Shown here piece after piece: positions 8,617 to 15,990 of a DNA stretch of 34,997 bases (position 1 is the stretch's first letter; each line of letters starts with the position of its first letter). A program made the translations under genes and the position numbers. Source of the stretch: Candidatus Dormiibacter spiritus (lineage in GTDB: Bacteria; Chloroflexota; Dormibacteria; Dormibacterales; Dormibacteraceae); assembly GCA_003244185.1 (NCBI GenBank), contig QHBT01000025.1:1-34997 (forward strand), in the 5' to 3' direction. The notes under the pieces are model-generated. The model saw only the letters and a program-made list of their open reading frames with translations. It made no database searches and was not told the origin of the DNA.

Positions 8617-8970
8617 ATGAGACACCTGAAGAGTGGCCGCCACTTCAACCGCAACCACAACCAGCGCAAGGCGCTGATGCGCAACCTGTGCACAGCCCTG
8701 CTCGACTCCGGGCGAATCACTACCACCGAGGCCAAGGCCAAGGAATTGCGGCGCTGGGTCGACCGGCTGATCACGACCGCGAAAGCTGACGACGTGGCAG
8801 CCCGCCGACGCGTGGCCGAGGATATCTCGGATAGTGGGGTGGCCGACAAGTTGTTCAGCAACCTCATGCCGCGCTTTCGCGAGCGGCCGGGCGGCTACAC
8901 CCGGATCATTCACAAGGGTCCCCGGCTGGGGGACGCCGCTCCGATGGTCATCATCGAGTTGGTGGACTGA
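8617..8970 (+). CDS. rplQ: 50S ribosomal protein L17
   Basis: L17 lies near the peptide exit tunnel. The 117-residue product begins MRHLKSGRHFNRNHNQRKAL, the invariant L17 N-terminus, followed by RNLCTALLDSGRITTTEAKA. ATG 8617 follows the rpoA stop by 7 bases; a longer open frame inside rpoA is not homologous. The TGA stop overlaps the rplM ATG by one base. In most relatives truA follows rplQ; here rplM-rpsI come first. Confidence 0.96.
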   Translation: MRHLKSGRHFNRNHNQRKALMRNLCTALLDSGRITTTEAKAKELRRWVDRLITTAKADDVAARRRVAEDISDSGVADKLFSNLMPRFRERPGGYTRIIHKGPRLGDAAPMVIIELVD

Positions 8971-9434
8971 TGGCCAAGTTCAAGACCTGGACTGCACGCC
9001 AGGAAGACCTGAAGGGCGACTGGTACGTGGTCGATGCGACAGGGATTCCAGTCGGTCGCCTGGCCAGCAACGTCGCCAAGCTGCTAAAGGGAAAGCACAA
9101 GCCGACCTACACCCCCCACTTGAACACGGGCGACCACGTGATAGTGCTCAACGCCGCTCGCGCGGTGGTGACTGGCAGCAAGGCGTCTGACAAGCAGTAC
9201 ACGCGTTACACCGGCTACCCGAGCGGACTGCGCACGCGCACCTATAGCGAGCAGACCCAGCGCGATGCCACGTTTGCCATCAAGAACGCCGTCCGGGGGA
9301 TGCTTCAAGGCAACACACTTGGGGCCGCCATGCTGGCTCGGCTTCGCGTTTATGCGGGCGGTGAGCACTCCCATCAGGCCCAGGAGCCCAAGACCATCAC
9401 CTTCGACCAGAAAGGGGACATGCAGGTTGGCTGA
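8970..9434 (+). CDS. rplM: 50S ribosomal protein L13
   Basis: L13 is an early-assembly protein of the large subunit. The 154-residue product has the N-terminal [20 protein letters not shown] and [18 protein letters not shown], and ends in a basic segment with [11 protein letters not shown]. The conserved MLP motif of the C-terminal part is less well kept ([20 protein letters not shown]). It overlaps rplQ by one base and rpsI by eight, forming the usual rplM-rpsI pair. Confidence 0.95.
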   Translation: MAKFKTWTARQEDLKGDWYVVDATGIPVGRLASNVAKLLKGKHKPTYTPHLNTGDHVIVLNAARAVVTGSKASDKQYTRYTGYPSGLRTRTYSEQTQRDATFAIKNAVRGMLQGNTLGAAMLARLRVYAGGEHSHQAQEPKTITFDQKGDMQVG

Positions 9435-9822
9435 ACAGCAGTACACCGGCGCCGTCGGCCGGCGCAAGACGGCCATCGCCCGGGTCAGGCTTGCACCCGG
9501 CGGTGGCCGCATCTTGATCAACGACAAGGCTCCGCTCAGCTACCTGGGCCGCCGCACGTTGGAGACTGCAGCGCTGAACCCGCTTCGGTTGACCGACAAC
9601 CTGCGTCGCTTCGACATCAGCGTCAAGGTTGAAGGCGGAGGTGTCTCGGGCCAGGCGGGAGCGGTGGCTCACGGTATCGCCCGGGCGCTCATCGATTTCG
9701 ATGAGAACCTCCGCCCAGTGCTGAAACGGGCTGGCCTGCTCACCCGGGACGCGCGCATGAAGGAGCGCAAGAAGTACGGCCTGAAACGCGCCCGCAAGGC
9801 GCCCCAGTACACCAAGCGCTAG
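9427..9822 (+). CDS. rpsI: 30S ribosomal protein S9
   Basis: S9 has a C-terminal tail that reaches P-site tRNA. The 131-residue product starts at TTG 9427, inside the rplM end, and reads (M)[19 protein letters not shown]. It contains [19 protein letters not shown] and ends with the invariant [11 protein letters not shown]. The open frame extends 54 codons upstream within rplM, without S9 homology. The TAG stop lies about 20 bases before the first TruA-like codons. Confidence 0.96.
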   Translation: MAEQQYTGAVGRRKTAIARVRLAPGGGRILINDKAPLSYLGRRTLETAALNPLRLTDNLRRFDISVKVEGGGVSGQAGAVAHGIARALIDFDENLRPVLKRAGLLTRDARMKERKKYGLKRARKAPQYTKR

Positions 9823-9842
9823 CTGACTCAGGGGCAGCGACC

Positions 9843-10595
9843 GTCAAGCTCGTACTCGAGTACGACGGCACTGACTTCTACGGCTGGCAGCTGCAACCCA
9901 AGCATCGCTCTGTCGAGGGTGAGCTGCGGGCAGCGCTGCTTCATCTCACGGGGGCAAAGACCGCAGTTCACGGTGCGGGCCGCACCGATTCGGGAGCGCA
10001 TGCGCTGGGCCAGGTTGCCAGCTTCGAATATTCTGGCCGCCTGTCCGTCGACCGACTGAGAGAGGCTCTCAACTCTCGCTTGCCGGCAGATGTGAGCGTG
10101 GTCGCCGCCGAGCTGGCGCCGACCGGCTTCCACGCCCGCTTCTCAGCGCGAGAGCGCCTCTACCGCTACCGCTGGTTCGATCGACGAGCCCGTCCCGCCT
10201 TGTTTCGCCATCAGTGCTGGCATGTGCACCGCCGGCTGGACGAGGCGGCAATGGCCCAGGCGGTGGCCGCGGTCGTGGGCAGGCACGATTGGACGGCATT
10301 CTGCGCAGCCGCGGAACCGCTGCACAAACGCACGCGGTCGGTGTGGGAGGCGGAGATAGTTCGTGAAGGCGATTTGGTGGACCTGATGATCAGCGGCGAG
10401 GGATTTCTGCGGGGCCAGATCCGCGGCATCGCCGGCGCCCTGCGGGTGATCGGTGCCAAGCGCCAGGAGCCGGCTTGGCTGGCGCAGTTGCTCGCGGCCC
10501 GCGACCCGCAACTGGCGCCGCCCAGGGCGCCGGCGCGGGGGTTGACGCTGATGCGCGTGGGGTATGCACCCGGGGAGATGGACAGGGAACATTAG
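9843..10595 (+). CDS. truA: tRNA pseudouridine(38-40) synthase, no canonical start codon
   Basis: TruA makes pseudouridine at positions 38-40 of tRNA anticodon arms. Homology runs from VKLVLEYDGTDFYGWQLQP through the catalytic motif GRTDSGAHALGQV (Asp nucleophile), FHARFSARERLYRYRW and DLMISGEGFLRGQIR to the end, about 250 residues, the family size. The first in-frame ATG, GTG or TTG is TTG 10080, which would delete the catalytic Asp. The coordinate given is GTC 9843, with AGGGG 9-13 bases upstream. A GTG-to-GTC difference, a sequencing error or a true non-standard start are all possible. Confidence 0.85.
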   Translation, partial: VKLVLEYDGTDFYGWQLQPKHRSVEGELRAALLHLTGAKTAVHGAGRTDSGAHALGQVASFEYSGRLSVDRLREALNSRLPADVSVVAAELAPTGFHARFSARERLYRYRWFDRRARPALFRHQCWHVHRRLDEAAMAQAVAAVVGRHDWTAFCAAAEPLHKRTRSVWEAEIVREGDLVDLMISGEGFLRGQIRGIAGALRVIGAKRQEPAWLAQLLAARDPQLAPPRAPARGLTLMRVGYAPGEMDREH

Positions 10596-10653
10596 AGGTG
10601 CGGCCGAAAAAGCCTGGCGCAACTCTAGAAGTGCGCTTAGCGTTAGTGTCTGC

Positions 10654-11574
10654 ATGGTGACCAGCCAATTGCAGAGCCTGGTCGGCGCCGACTTTCTCGA
10701 TTTGGCGCAGCTGCAGCGCCAGCAGCTTGAGCGCATTCTCGAGCTCGCGGCCACCATCAAGAGTGGGCGCTGGCCGGGAACTCCGCTGGCCGGCAAGAGT
10801 TTGGCTCTGCTTTTCCAGAAGCCATCGATCCGAACCCGCGTCTCCTTTGAAGTGGCGATCAACCGGCTCGGCGGCCGCGCGGTCACCCTGCAGGATGATG
10901 AGATCGGCATCGGCCGGAGGGAAACGGCCGCAGATGTGGCCAGGGTGCTGGACCGTTACGTTGACGGAATAGTCGCCAGACTCTTCCATCACGCCGACCT
11001 CCTGGCTCTTGCGGACGGCTGCCGGGGGCCAGTGATAAACGCGCTGACTGACGCGTCGCACCCCTGTCAGGTGCTGGCCGATCTGATGACAATGCGCGAG
11101 GCTGTGGGCCGTCTGGACGCCTCGACGAAGGTAGTCTTCGTCGGAGACGGCAATAACGTGGTCCAGTCCTTGATGGAGGCGGCGACGCTTCTACGATTTC
11201 AGCTAGTGGTGATCTGTCCCCCCGGTTACCGGCCGCGCCCTGAAGCGGAGGCCGCCGCGCCCGACGTTCAGGTCAGCGCAGATCTGTCGAACGTAGCGGG
11301 CGCCTCGATCGTCTATACAGATGTATGGACTTCGATGGGCCAGGAGTCCGAAGCCGGCCAGCGTCGGCGAGAATTTCTCGAGTACCAGGTCGATGAGGAA
11401 GTAATGCAGCTCGCTCCCGAGGCGATCTTCATGCACTGCCTGCCCGCCCATCGGGGGGAGGAGGTCTCCGAGGCGGTGCTGGAGGGCCCGCAGTCGCGCG
11501 TCTTCGATCAGGCGGAGAACCGGCTTCACGTCCAGATGGCGCTGCTTGCGTTGCTCTTTCGGGCGCAGCCCTGA
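10654..11574 (+). CDS. argF: Ornithine carbamoyltransferase
   Basis: Makes citrulline from ornithine and carbamoyl phosphate in arginine synthesis. The 306-residue product from ATG 10654 has the carbamoyl-phosphate loop SIRTR (58-62; often STRTR), HPCQ (136-139), DVWTSMGQE (the ornithine-binding SMG loop) and HCLPAHRG (261-268). The last two separate ornithine from aspartate carbamoyltransferases. No other arg gene is nearby. The frame is open upstream into the truA end, but homology starts near ATG 10654. Its stop overlaps cdaA by one base. Confidence 0.94.
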   Translation: MVTSQLQSLVGADFLDLAQLQRQQLERILELAATIKSGRWPGTPLAGKSLALLFQKPSIRTRVSFEVAINRLGGRAVTLQDDEIGIGRRETAADVARVLDRYVDGIVARLFHHADLLALADGCRGPVINALTDASHPCQVLADLMTMREAVGRLDASTKVVFVGDGNNVVQSLMEAATLLRFQLVVICPPGYRPRPEAEAAAPDVQVSADLSNVAGASIVYTDVWTSMGQESEAGQRRREFLEYQVDEEVMQLAPEAIFMHCLPAHRGEEVSEAVLEGPQSRVFDQAENRLHVQMALLALLFRAQP

Positions 11575-12437
11575 TGGAGGCGCTCAGCGCTGCGCTGGCG
11601 CAGTTCCTCGAGATCCTGGCCCGCGTTGGACCGCTCGAGTTGGTGGACGTGATAGTGGTCGCCTTCATCCTCTATCAGGCCCTGCGCCTGGTGCGCGGCA
11701 CGCAGGCGACCCAGCTCATCGTGGGCTTGGTGGTACTGGCCATTCTCGGGCTGGTCGCCACCCAGTTCCATCTCATCCTGCTCGGCTGGCTGTTCCAGAA
11801 CGCGGCTCCCGTCCTGGTCATCACGATAGTCGTGCTTTTCCAGCCCGAGCTGCGCCGCATGCTCGACGTCGTCGGCCGCCGAATCGGCAACCTGCCCCGA
11901 CTCACCACCTACTCGAGCCAGCAGTTCAATCGCTCCATAGCGGAGTCGATCCGCTCGGCCGAGCGCTTTTCCGCTCGGCGCACTGGCGCTCTCATAGCTT
12001 TCGAGCGAGACACCGGTCTGGCCGACTACGCCAGCACCGGCGTGCGCCTCAATGCCGAGCTGTCAGCGGAGGTTCTCCAGACGATCTTCTTCCCCAACTC
12101 GCCCCTCCACGACGGCGCGGTGATTGTCCGCGGCAACACAATTCTGGCCGCCGGCTGCCTCCTCCCGCTCGCCGATGAGTCGGTCATCCATGAGCGTTTG
12201 GGCACCCGGCACCGAGCGGCGATCGGGCTGTCTCTGGCCTCCGACGCACTCCTGCTGGTCGTCTCGGAGGAAACGGGTGGAATCTCCGTCGTGGAGAACG
12301 GAAACATCACCCGCAACCTGGACGCCGACGGGCTTCGCGCCAGGCTCACTGGCAGCCTTCAGCGCAGCCAGCCGGAGGGTTCGGGCCGCCCCAATCTGCC
12401 CAACTGGCGCTTCCTGCAGACGAGGTTCTACAGGTGA
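11574..12437 (+). CDS. cdaA: Diadenylate cyclase CdaA
   Basis: Condenses two ATP into cyclic di-AMP, a second messenger that controls potassium, osmolytes and cell-wall balance. The N-terminal ~95 residues hold three hydrophobic segments (about 24-41, 47-70, 78-90). The DAC domain follows, with both catalytic signatures: DGA at 180-182 and RHR at 212-214 (GTRHRAAIG). Length 287 fits the membrane-bound CdaA class. The 4-nt overlap with the YbbR gene (GTGA) is the typical cdaA-cdaR linkage. Confidence 0.95.
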   Translation: MEALSAALAQFLEILARVGPLELVDVIVVAFILYQALRLVRGTQATQLIVGLVVLAILGLVATQFHLILLGWLFQNAAPVLVITIVVLFQPELRRMLDVVGRRIGNLPRLTTYSSQQFNRSIAESIRSAERFSARRTGALIAFERDTGLADYASTGVRLNAELSAEVLQTIFFPNSPLHDGAVIVRGNTILAAGCLLPLADESVIHERLGTRHRAAIGLSLASDALLLVVSEETGGISVVENGNITRNLDADGLRARLTGSLQRSQPEGSGRPNLPNWRFLQTRFYR

Positions 12438-13462
12438 GCTGGATAGTCGCCAACTGGCGGCTCAAGGCGCTGGCGCTGGCACTCACGCTCGCGTTGCTGG
12501 GAGCGCTCGCCTTCTCCGAGAACCCGCTCGAGGTGCAGAGCGTGAGCGCCAAGGTGCAGTACAACCTGCCCAGCGGCAACAAGCTCGTTCTGACGCAGTA
12601 CCAAACGACTGTCACTGTGCCGGTGGTGGGCCTGCACGACGCTGTCGAGCGATACCGCGCGACTGCCGCGGGGGTCAGCCTGGATTTGCAGAAAGCCCAC
12701 CCGGGGCCGAATCAGACCTTCTACGCCAGACCTGCCGACGTGCCCTCCGGGGTGACGCTGCGCTCTGCCTCGGTCCCCATCACAGTGAGCATCGAAGCCC
12801 TCCAGACAGCTGATCTGGACATCGAGGTGCAGACGCCCAAAGTCAGCCCGGGCATCCAGGTCAAGACCAGCGCCGCGGTCTGCGGTAACGACCAGGGCCC
12901 CTGCAAGGTTTCCGTTACGTCGGCAGCGAGCGATCTGAACGACCTCACCGCCTATGTGCTCTACGACGCACCCATCTCCACCGCTGCGACAATCGAGACG
13001 CCCAGCCAGCGCGTTCTTTTCCAGCAGCGCGGCCGCCCGGTTGACTTGAGTCAGCTCAACCGCTTCCCAGCTCCGAGCTGGACGCCGCCGCGCGTAACCG
13101 TGCGGATCGACACCCAAGGCGGCACTCAAACCAAGACAGTGCCCATCACCCCGACCATCACTGGCATCCAGGCCTGCGGCTTTGCGATCGCCCGCGTCGA
13201 CTATTTGCCGGGCCAGTTCGTAACCGTGCAGGGGCCGGCCGACACCGTGGCGAAGCTCAACGATGTCTCGACCGACCCGATCGACATCTCGGGCCTCAAC
13301 ACCAACCGGACCTACACAGTCGCGCTGCGCGCGCCGGAGCAGGTCAGCATCACACCCAAGAGCGCAAAGATCACTCTCACCCTGAACCGGGCCTTCAACT
13401 GCGCGGCGCCCAGCCCGCCACCCGGAACCAGTCCCTCTCCTTCTCCGACCGCCAGTGGATAA
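12434..13462 (+). CDS. cdaR: YbbR-domain protein, CdaA regulator (CdaR-like)
   Basis: A 342-residue protein with one N-terminal membrane anchor (about residues 7-27), then an extracytoplasmic region of tandem YbbR-like beta domains and a Pro/Ser-rich tail (about 325-342). In Firmicutes, CdaR binds and tunes CdaA; the same role is inferred from the 4-nt overlap and the domain layout. GTG 12434 is the start. Repeat boundaries are not sharp enough to count the YbbR units with confidence. Confidence 0.85.
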   Translation: MSWIVANWRLKALALALTLALLGALAFSENPLEVQSVSAKVQYNLPSGNKLVLTQYQTTVTVPVVGLHDAVERYRATAAGVSLDLQKAHPGPNQTFYARPADVPSGVTLRSASVPITVSIEALQTADLDIEVQTPKVSPGIQVKTSAAVCGNDQGPCKVSVTSAASDLNDLTAYVLYDAPISTAATIETPSQRVLFQQRGRPVDLSQLNRFPAPSWTPPRVTVRIDTQGGTQTKTVPITPTITGIQACGFAIARVDYLPGQFVTVQGPADTVAKLNDVSTDPIDISGLNTNRTYTVALRAPEQVSITPKSAKITLTLNRAFNCAAPSPPPGTSPSPSPTASG

Positions 13463-13540
13463 CCGTTCTGGCCTGCCTGACGTTCAAGTTGGCAAGTTGA
13501 GCAGCCAGATCAGTTTCAGAGCGTCTCAGGTGAACACGTA

Positions 13541-15373
13541 ATGTGCGGCATCATCGGGTACCTCGGGCCGCGCGAAGCGACTCCCATCCTGCTCGAGGCG
13601 CTGAAGCGGCTCGAGTACAGGGGCTATGACTCGGCCGGCTTGGCGGTGCTGGAGACGGGCCAGCAGACAACGAGTCTCACCAAGAGCGAGGCCAAGGTTG
13701 ATCTTCTAATCGAAAAGCTGCGGGGGCAGGCACCGAGCGGCCATCTGGGCATCGGCCACACCCGCTGGGCCACGCACGGCAAGCCCACCACCGTCAACGC
13801 GCACCCGCATGCCGACTGCACAGGCCGGATCACTGTCGTGCACAACGGCATCATCGAGAACTTTGCGGAGCTCAAGGCCGAGCTGTCGGCGGCCGGGCAT
13901 GAGTTCCTCTCGGACACCGATACCGAGGTTGTGCCACACCTGATCGAGCAGTACTACCGGGGTGATTTTCTGGCGGCCGTCCGGCAGGCCCTGCAGCGGC
14001 TGCGCGGCGCCTACGCCCTGGCCATGTTCTGCCTTGATGATCCGGATCTGCTGGTCGGCGCCCGTCTCAACGCACCTCTGGTGGTGGGTCTGGGCGAAGG
14101 GGAGAACTTCATAGCCTCTGACATAACCGCGATCATTCCCTACACCAAGCGGGCGCTGATTCTGGGCGAAGGTGAGCTGGCGGCGGTGACCGCGCTGGGC
14201 GCCCAGGTCTCGACTCTGGACGGTCGCCCTGTGGAGCCCAAGATAGTGCACGTCGACTGGGATGTGAGCCAGGCCGAGAAGGGTGGCTTTGCTCACTTCA
14301 TGCTGAAGGAGATCCACGAGACGCCGGACGCGGTGGCGAATACTCTGCGCGGCCGGCTGGACGAGGCTGGCAACGTTCACTTCGCCGAATTTGACGTGCC
14401 CTCTGAGCGTTTGCGCGCCTGCCGCCAGGTGCTGCTGCTGGGCATGGGCACCTCCTTGCACGCAGCGCTGGCAGGAGAGCAGCTGATCGAGGATTGGGCA
14501 GGCCTGCCGGCCCGGGCCATTGACGCCTCCGAGTTTCGCTATCGCCAGCCGACTGTGACAGAGGACGATCTGGCAGTGGTGATCACCCAGTCGGGCGAAA
14601 CTGCTGACACCCTCGTCGGCTTGAACCTGGCCCGGGCGCGTGGGGCGCTCACTGTCGCTGTCACAAACGTGGTCGGCAGCTCCGCCGCGCGTGACGCCGA
14701 CGGCGCCATCTATCTCAATTCAGGGCCTGAGATCAGCGTTGCCTCCACCAAGACGTTCATTGCCCACGTGGTCAGCCAGGGCCTCCTCGCTCTCCGCCTG
14801 GCCGGCGGCCGCGGCCGACTGCCGATCGAGCGCCGCCAGGAGCTGGCCGCGAGCCTGCGAGCGCTGCCGGAGCAGATCCGGCGTCTCCTCCAATCCGAGC
14901 CGGACATCGCCCGCCTGGCTCACCGCTACGCTCACTACCGCAACTTCATGTACGTGGGACGTGGTCTCGGTCACGTCGTCGCGCTGGAGGGTGCGCTCAA
15001 GCTGAAGGAGATCAGCTACATCCACGCCGAAGGCTCCTCCGGCGGAGAGGCGAAGCACGGTCCGATCGCTTTGTTGGACCCTCAGTTTCCTGTCGTCGCG
15101 ATCTGTACTGAGAGCTCCACTCGGGAGAAGATGATCAGCAACGTGCATGAGTTCGTGACCCGCGCCGCGCCAGTCCTGGCTGTCGTCAGCGAAGGGGAGG
15201 CCCAATTGCAGGAGCTGGCCACCGACCTCCTGGTCATCCCTCGTGCAGACGAGCTCACCTCCGCGGTCCTGGCCAGCGTCGCGCTGCAGGTCTTCTCCTA
15301 CTACGTGGCGCTGGAGTTGGGCAAGGATGTGGACCATCCCCGCAACCTGGCGAAGTCCGTAACCGTTGAATGA
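13541..15373 (+). CDS. glmS: Glutamine-fructose-6-phosphate aminotransferase (isomerising)
   Basis: Makes glucosamine-6-phosphate for peptidoglycan. The N-terminal glutamine amidotransferase domain has the nucleophile Cys2 (MCGIIGYLG), GHTRWATHG and HNGIIEN. Two SIS sugar-isomerase domains follow (VVITQSGETADTLV; EGALKLKEISYIHAEG), and it ends DHPRNLAKSVTVE. Length 610 is standard. AGGTGA lies about 9 bases before ATG 13541. In Firmicutes glmM usually stands between cdaR and glmS; here it is absent. The 78-bp leader is too short for a glmS ribozyme. The first palindromic repeat begins 14 bases after the stop. Confidence 0.97.
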   Translation: MCGIIGYLGPREATPILLEALKRLEYRGYDSAGLAVLETGQQTTSLTKSEAKVDLLIEKLRGQAPSGHLGIGHTRWATHGKPTTVNAHPHADCTGRITVVHNGIIENFAELKAELSAAGHEFLSDTDTEVVPHLIEQYYRGDFLAAVRQALQRLRGAYALAMFCLDDPDLLVGARLNAPLVVGLGEGENFIASDITAIIPYTKRALILGEGELAAVTALGAQVSTLDGRPVEPKIVHVDWDVSQAEKGGFAHFMLKEIHETPDAVANTLRGRLDEAGNVHFAEFDVPSERLRACRQVLLLGMGTSLHAALAGEQLIEDWAGLPARAIDASEFRYRQPTVTEDDLAVVITQSGETADTLVGLNLARARGALTVAVTNVVGSSAARDADGAIYLNSGPEISVASTKTFIAHVVSQGLLALRLAGGRGRLPIERRQELAASLRALPEQIRRLLQSEPDIARLAHRYAHYRNFMYVGRGLGHVVALEGALKLKEISYIHAEGSSGGEAKHGPIALLDPQFPVVAICTESSTREKMISNVHEFVTRAAPVLAVVSEGEAQLQELATDLLVIPRADELTSAVLASVALQVFSYYVALELGKDVDHPRNLAKSVTVE

Positions 15374-15386
15374 ACGGGCAACGGGC

Positions 15387-15574
15387 AAGGGGAGGCGGGC
15401 CTCCCCTTCCGGAACCCCACCTGGTTTGTGATTAACCTCAGGTGAGTGGCTGCGCCGGTTGCTCTTCGTGAAGCAACAGGCAAAGGGGAGGCAGGCCTCC
15501 CCTTCCGGAACCCCACCAGGTTTGTGCTTAACCTCAGGTCAGTGTCTGCGCCAGTTGCTCTTCGTGAAGCCAGC
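15387..15574. repeat. Two tandem 96-bp copies carrying palindromic unit A
   Basis: Each copy starts with a 10-bp stem and a 2-nt loop (AAGGGGAGGC / GCCTCCCCTT) at 15387-15408 and 15483-15504, then CCGGAACCCCACC and a shared tail ending in TTGCTCTTCGTGAAGC. The copies are about 90% alike. Unit A also makes up the large array at 19610-20406, where a different spacer follows it. The stems have no run of T, so they do not look like ordinary terminators, although the first stands just after glmS. Confidence 0.9.
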
Positions 15575-15602
15575 ATCGGTTCCTGGGCCCAGGTCGTGTA
15601 CC

Positions 15603-15621
15603 GGCCGGGATGAACCCGGCC
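15603..15621. repeat. Palindromic unit B, copy 1
   Basis: GGCCGGG-ATGAA-CCCGGCC forms a 7-bp stem with a 5-nt loop, followed by TATCGACCT. Four more copies lie in the array at 20036-20054, 20194-20212, 20351-20369 and 20505-20523. Units A and B occur together at both loci but can be separated, so they look like two small elements that spread side by side. Function unknown. Confidence 0.85.
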
Positions 15622-15713
15622 TATCGACCTCACACCGGGCCCAAGGCAGTTCGGCAGCGGTCGCGACCTAGGGTGGCCGATCCCCGAGTAGCTGAGACGC
15701 TCTTGGTTGAGGT

Positions 15714-15930
15714 CGTCCTCCCCCCGCCCCGGGGGGAGGCAGGTGGGGGGCCTTCGATTGCAGGCTATGTCAGAGCCGCCATTTCGGTCCTGGGCATCTC
15801 GCCGCAGCTCCTGGGCGCTCGAGAGGGGTTTGACGGACCTTGGACGCAAGGTCTCCCCACAGGGCGGCGTGGGCAAGGCGGGCCGCTGACGCCCCGTCCG
15901 AGCCTCCTCCCGCGCCGCGGGGGGAGGACG
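15714..15930. repeat. 217-bp element with 14-bp perfect inverted ends
   Basis: CGTCCTCCCCCCGC at 15714-15727 is exactly the reverse complement of 15917-15930. Each end also folds on itself (CCTCCCCC...GGGGGAGG at 15717-15739; a similar fold at 15903-15927). No convincing protein is encoded inside. It may be a non-autonomous mobile element or two inverted copies of a small palindrome. It fills most of the glmS-acpS gap; 15931-15990 shows nothing else beyond the acpS leader. Confidence 0.6.
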
Positions 15931-15990
15931 CAAAATGCCTGCTCGGCTTCTCAAGATCTCGGGGACTGGACGACCTAGGGGTTCCTCTGG

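Noticed and set aside
13463..13540. glmS ribozyme or riboswitch before glmS
   Set aside because: Only 78 bp separate cdaR and glmS, too short for the known ribozyme, and no matching core is visible.
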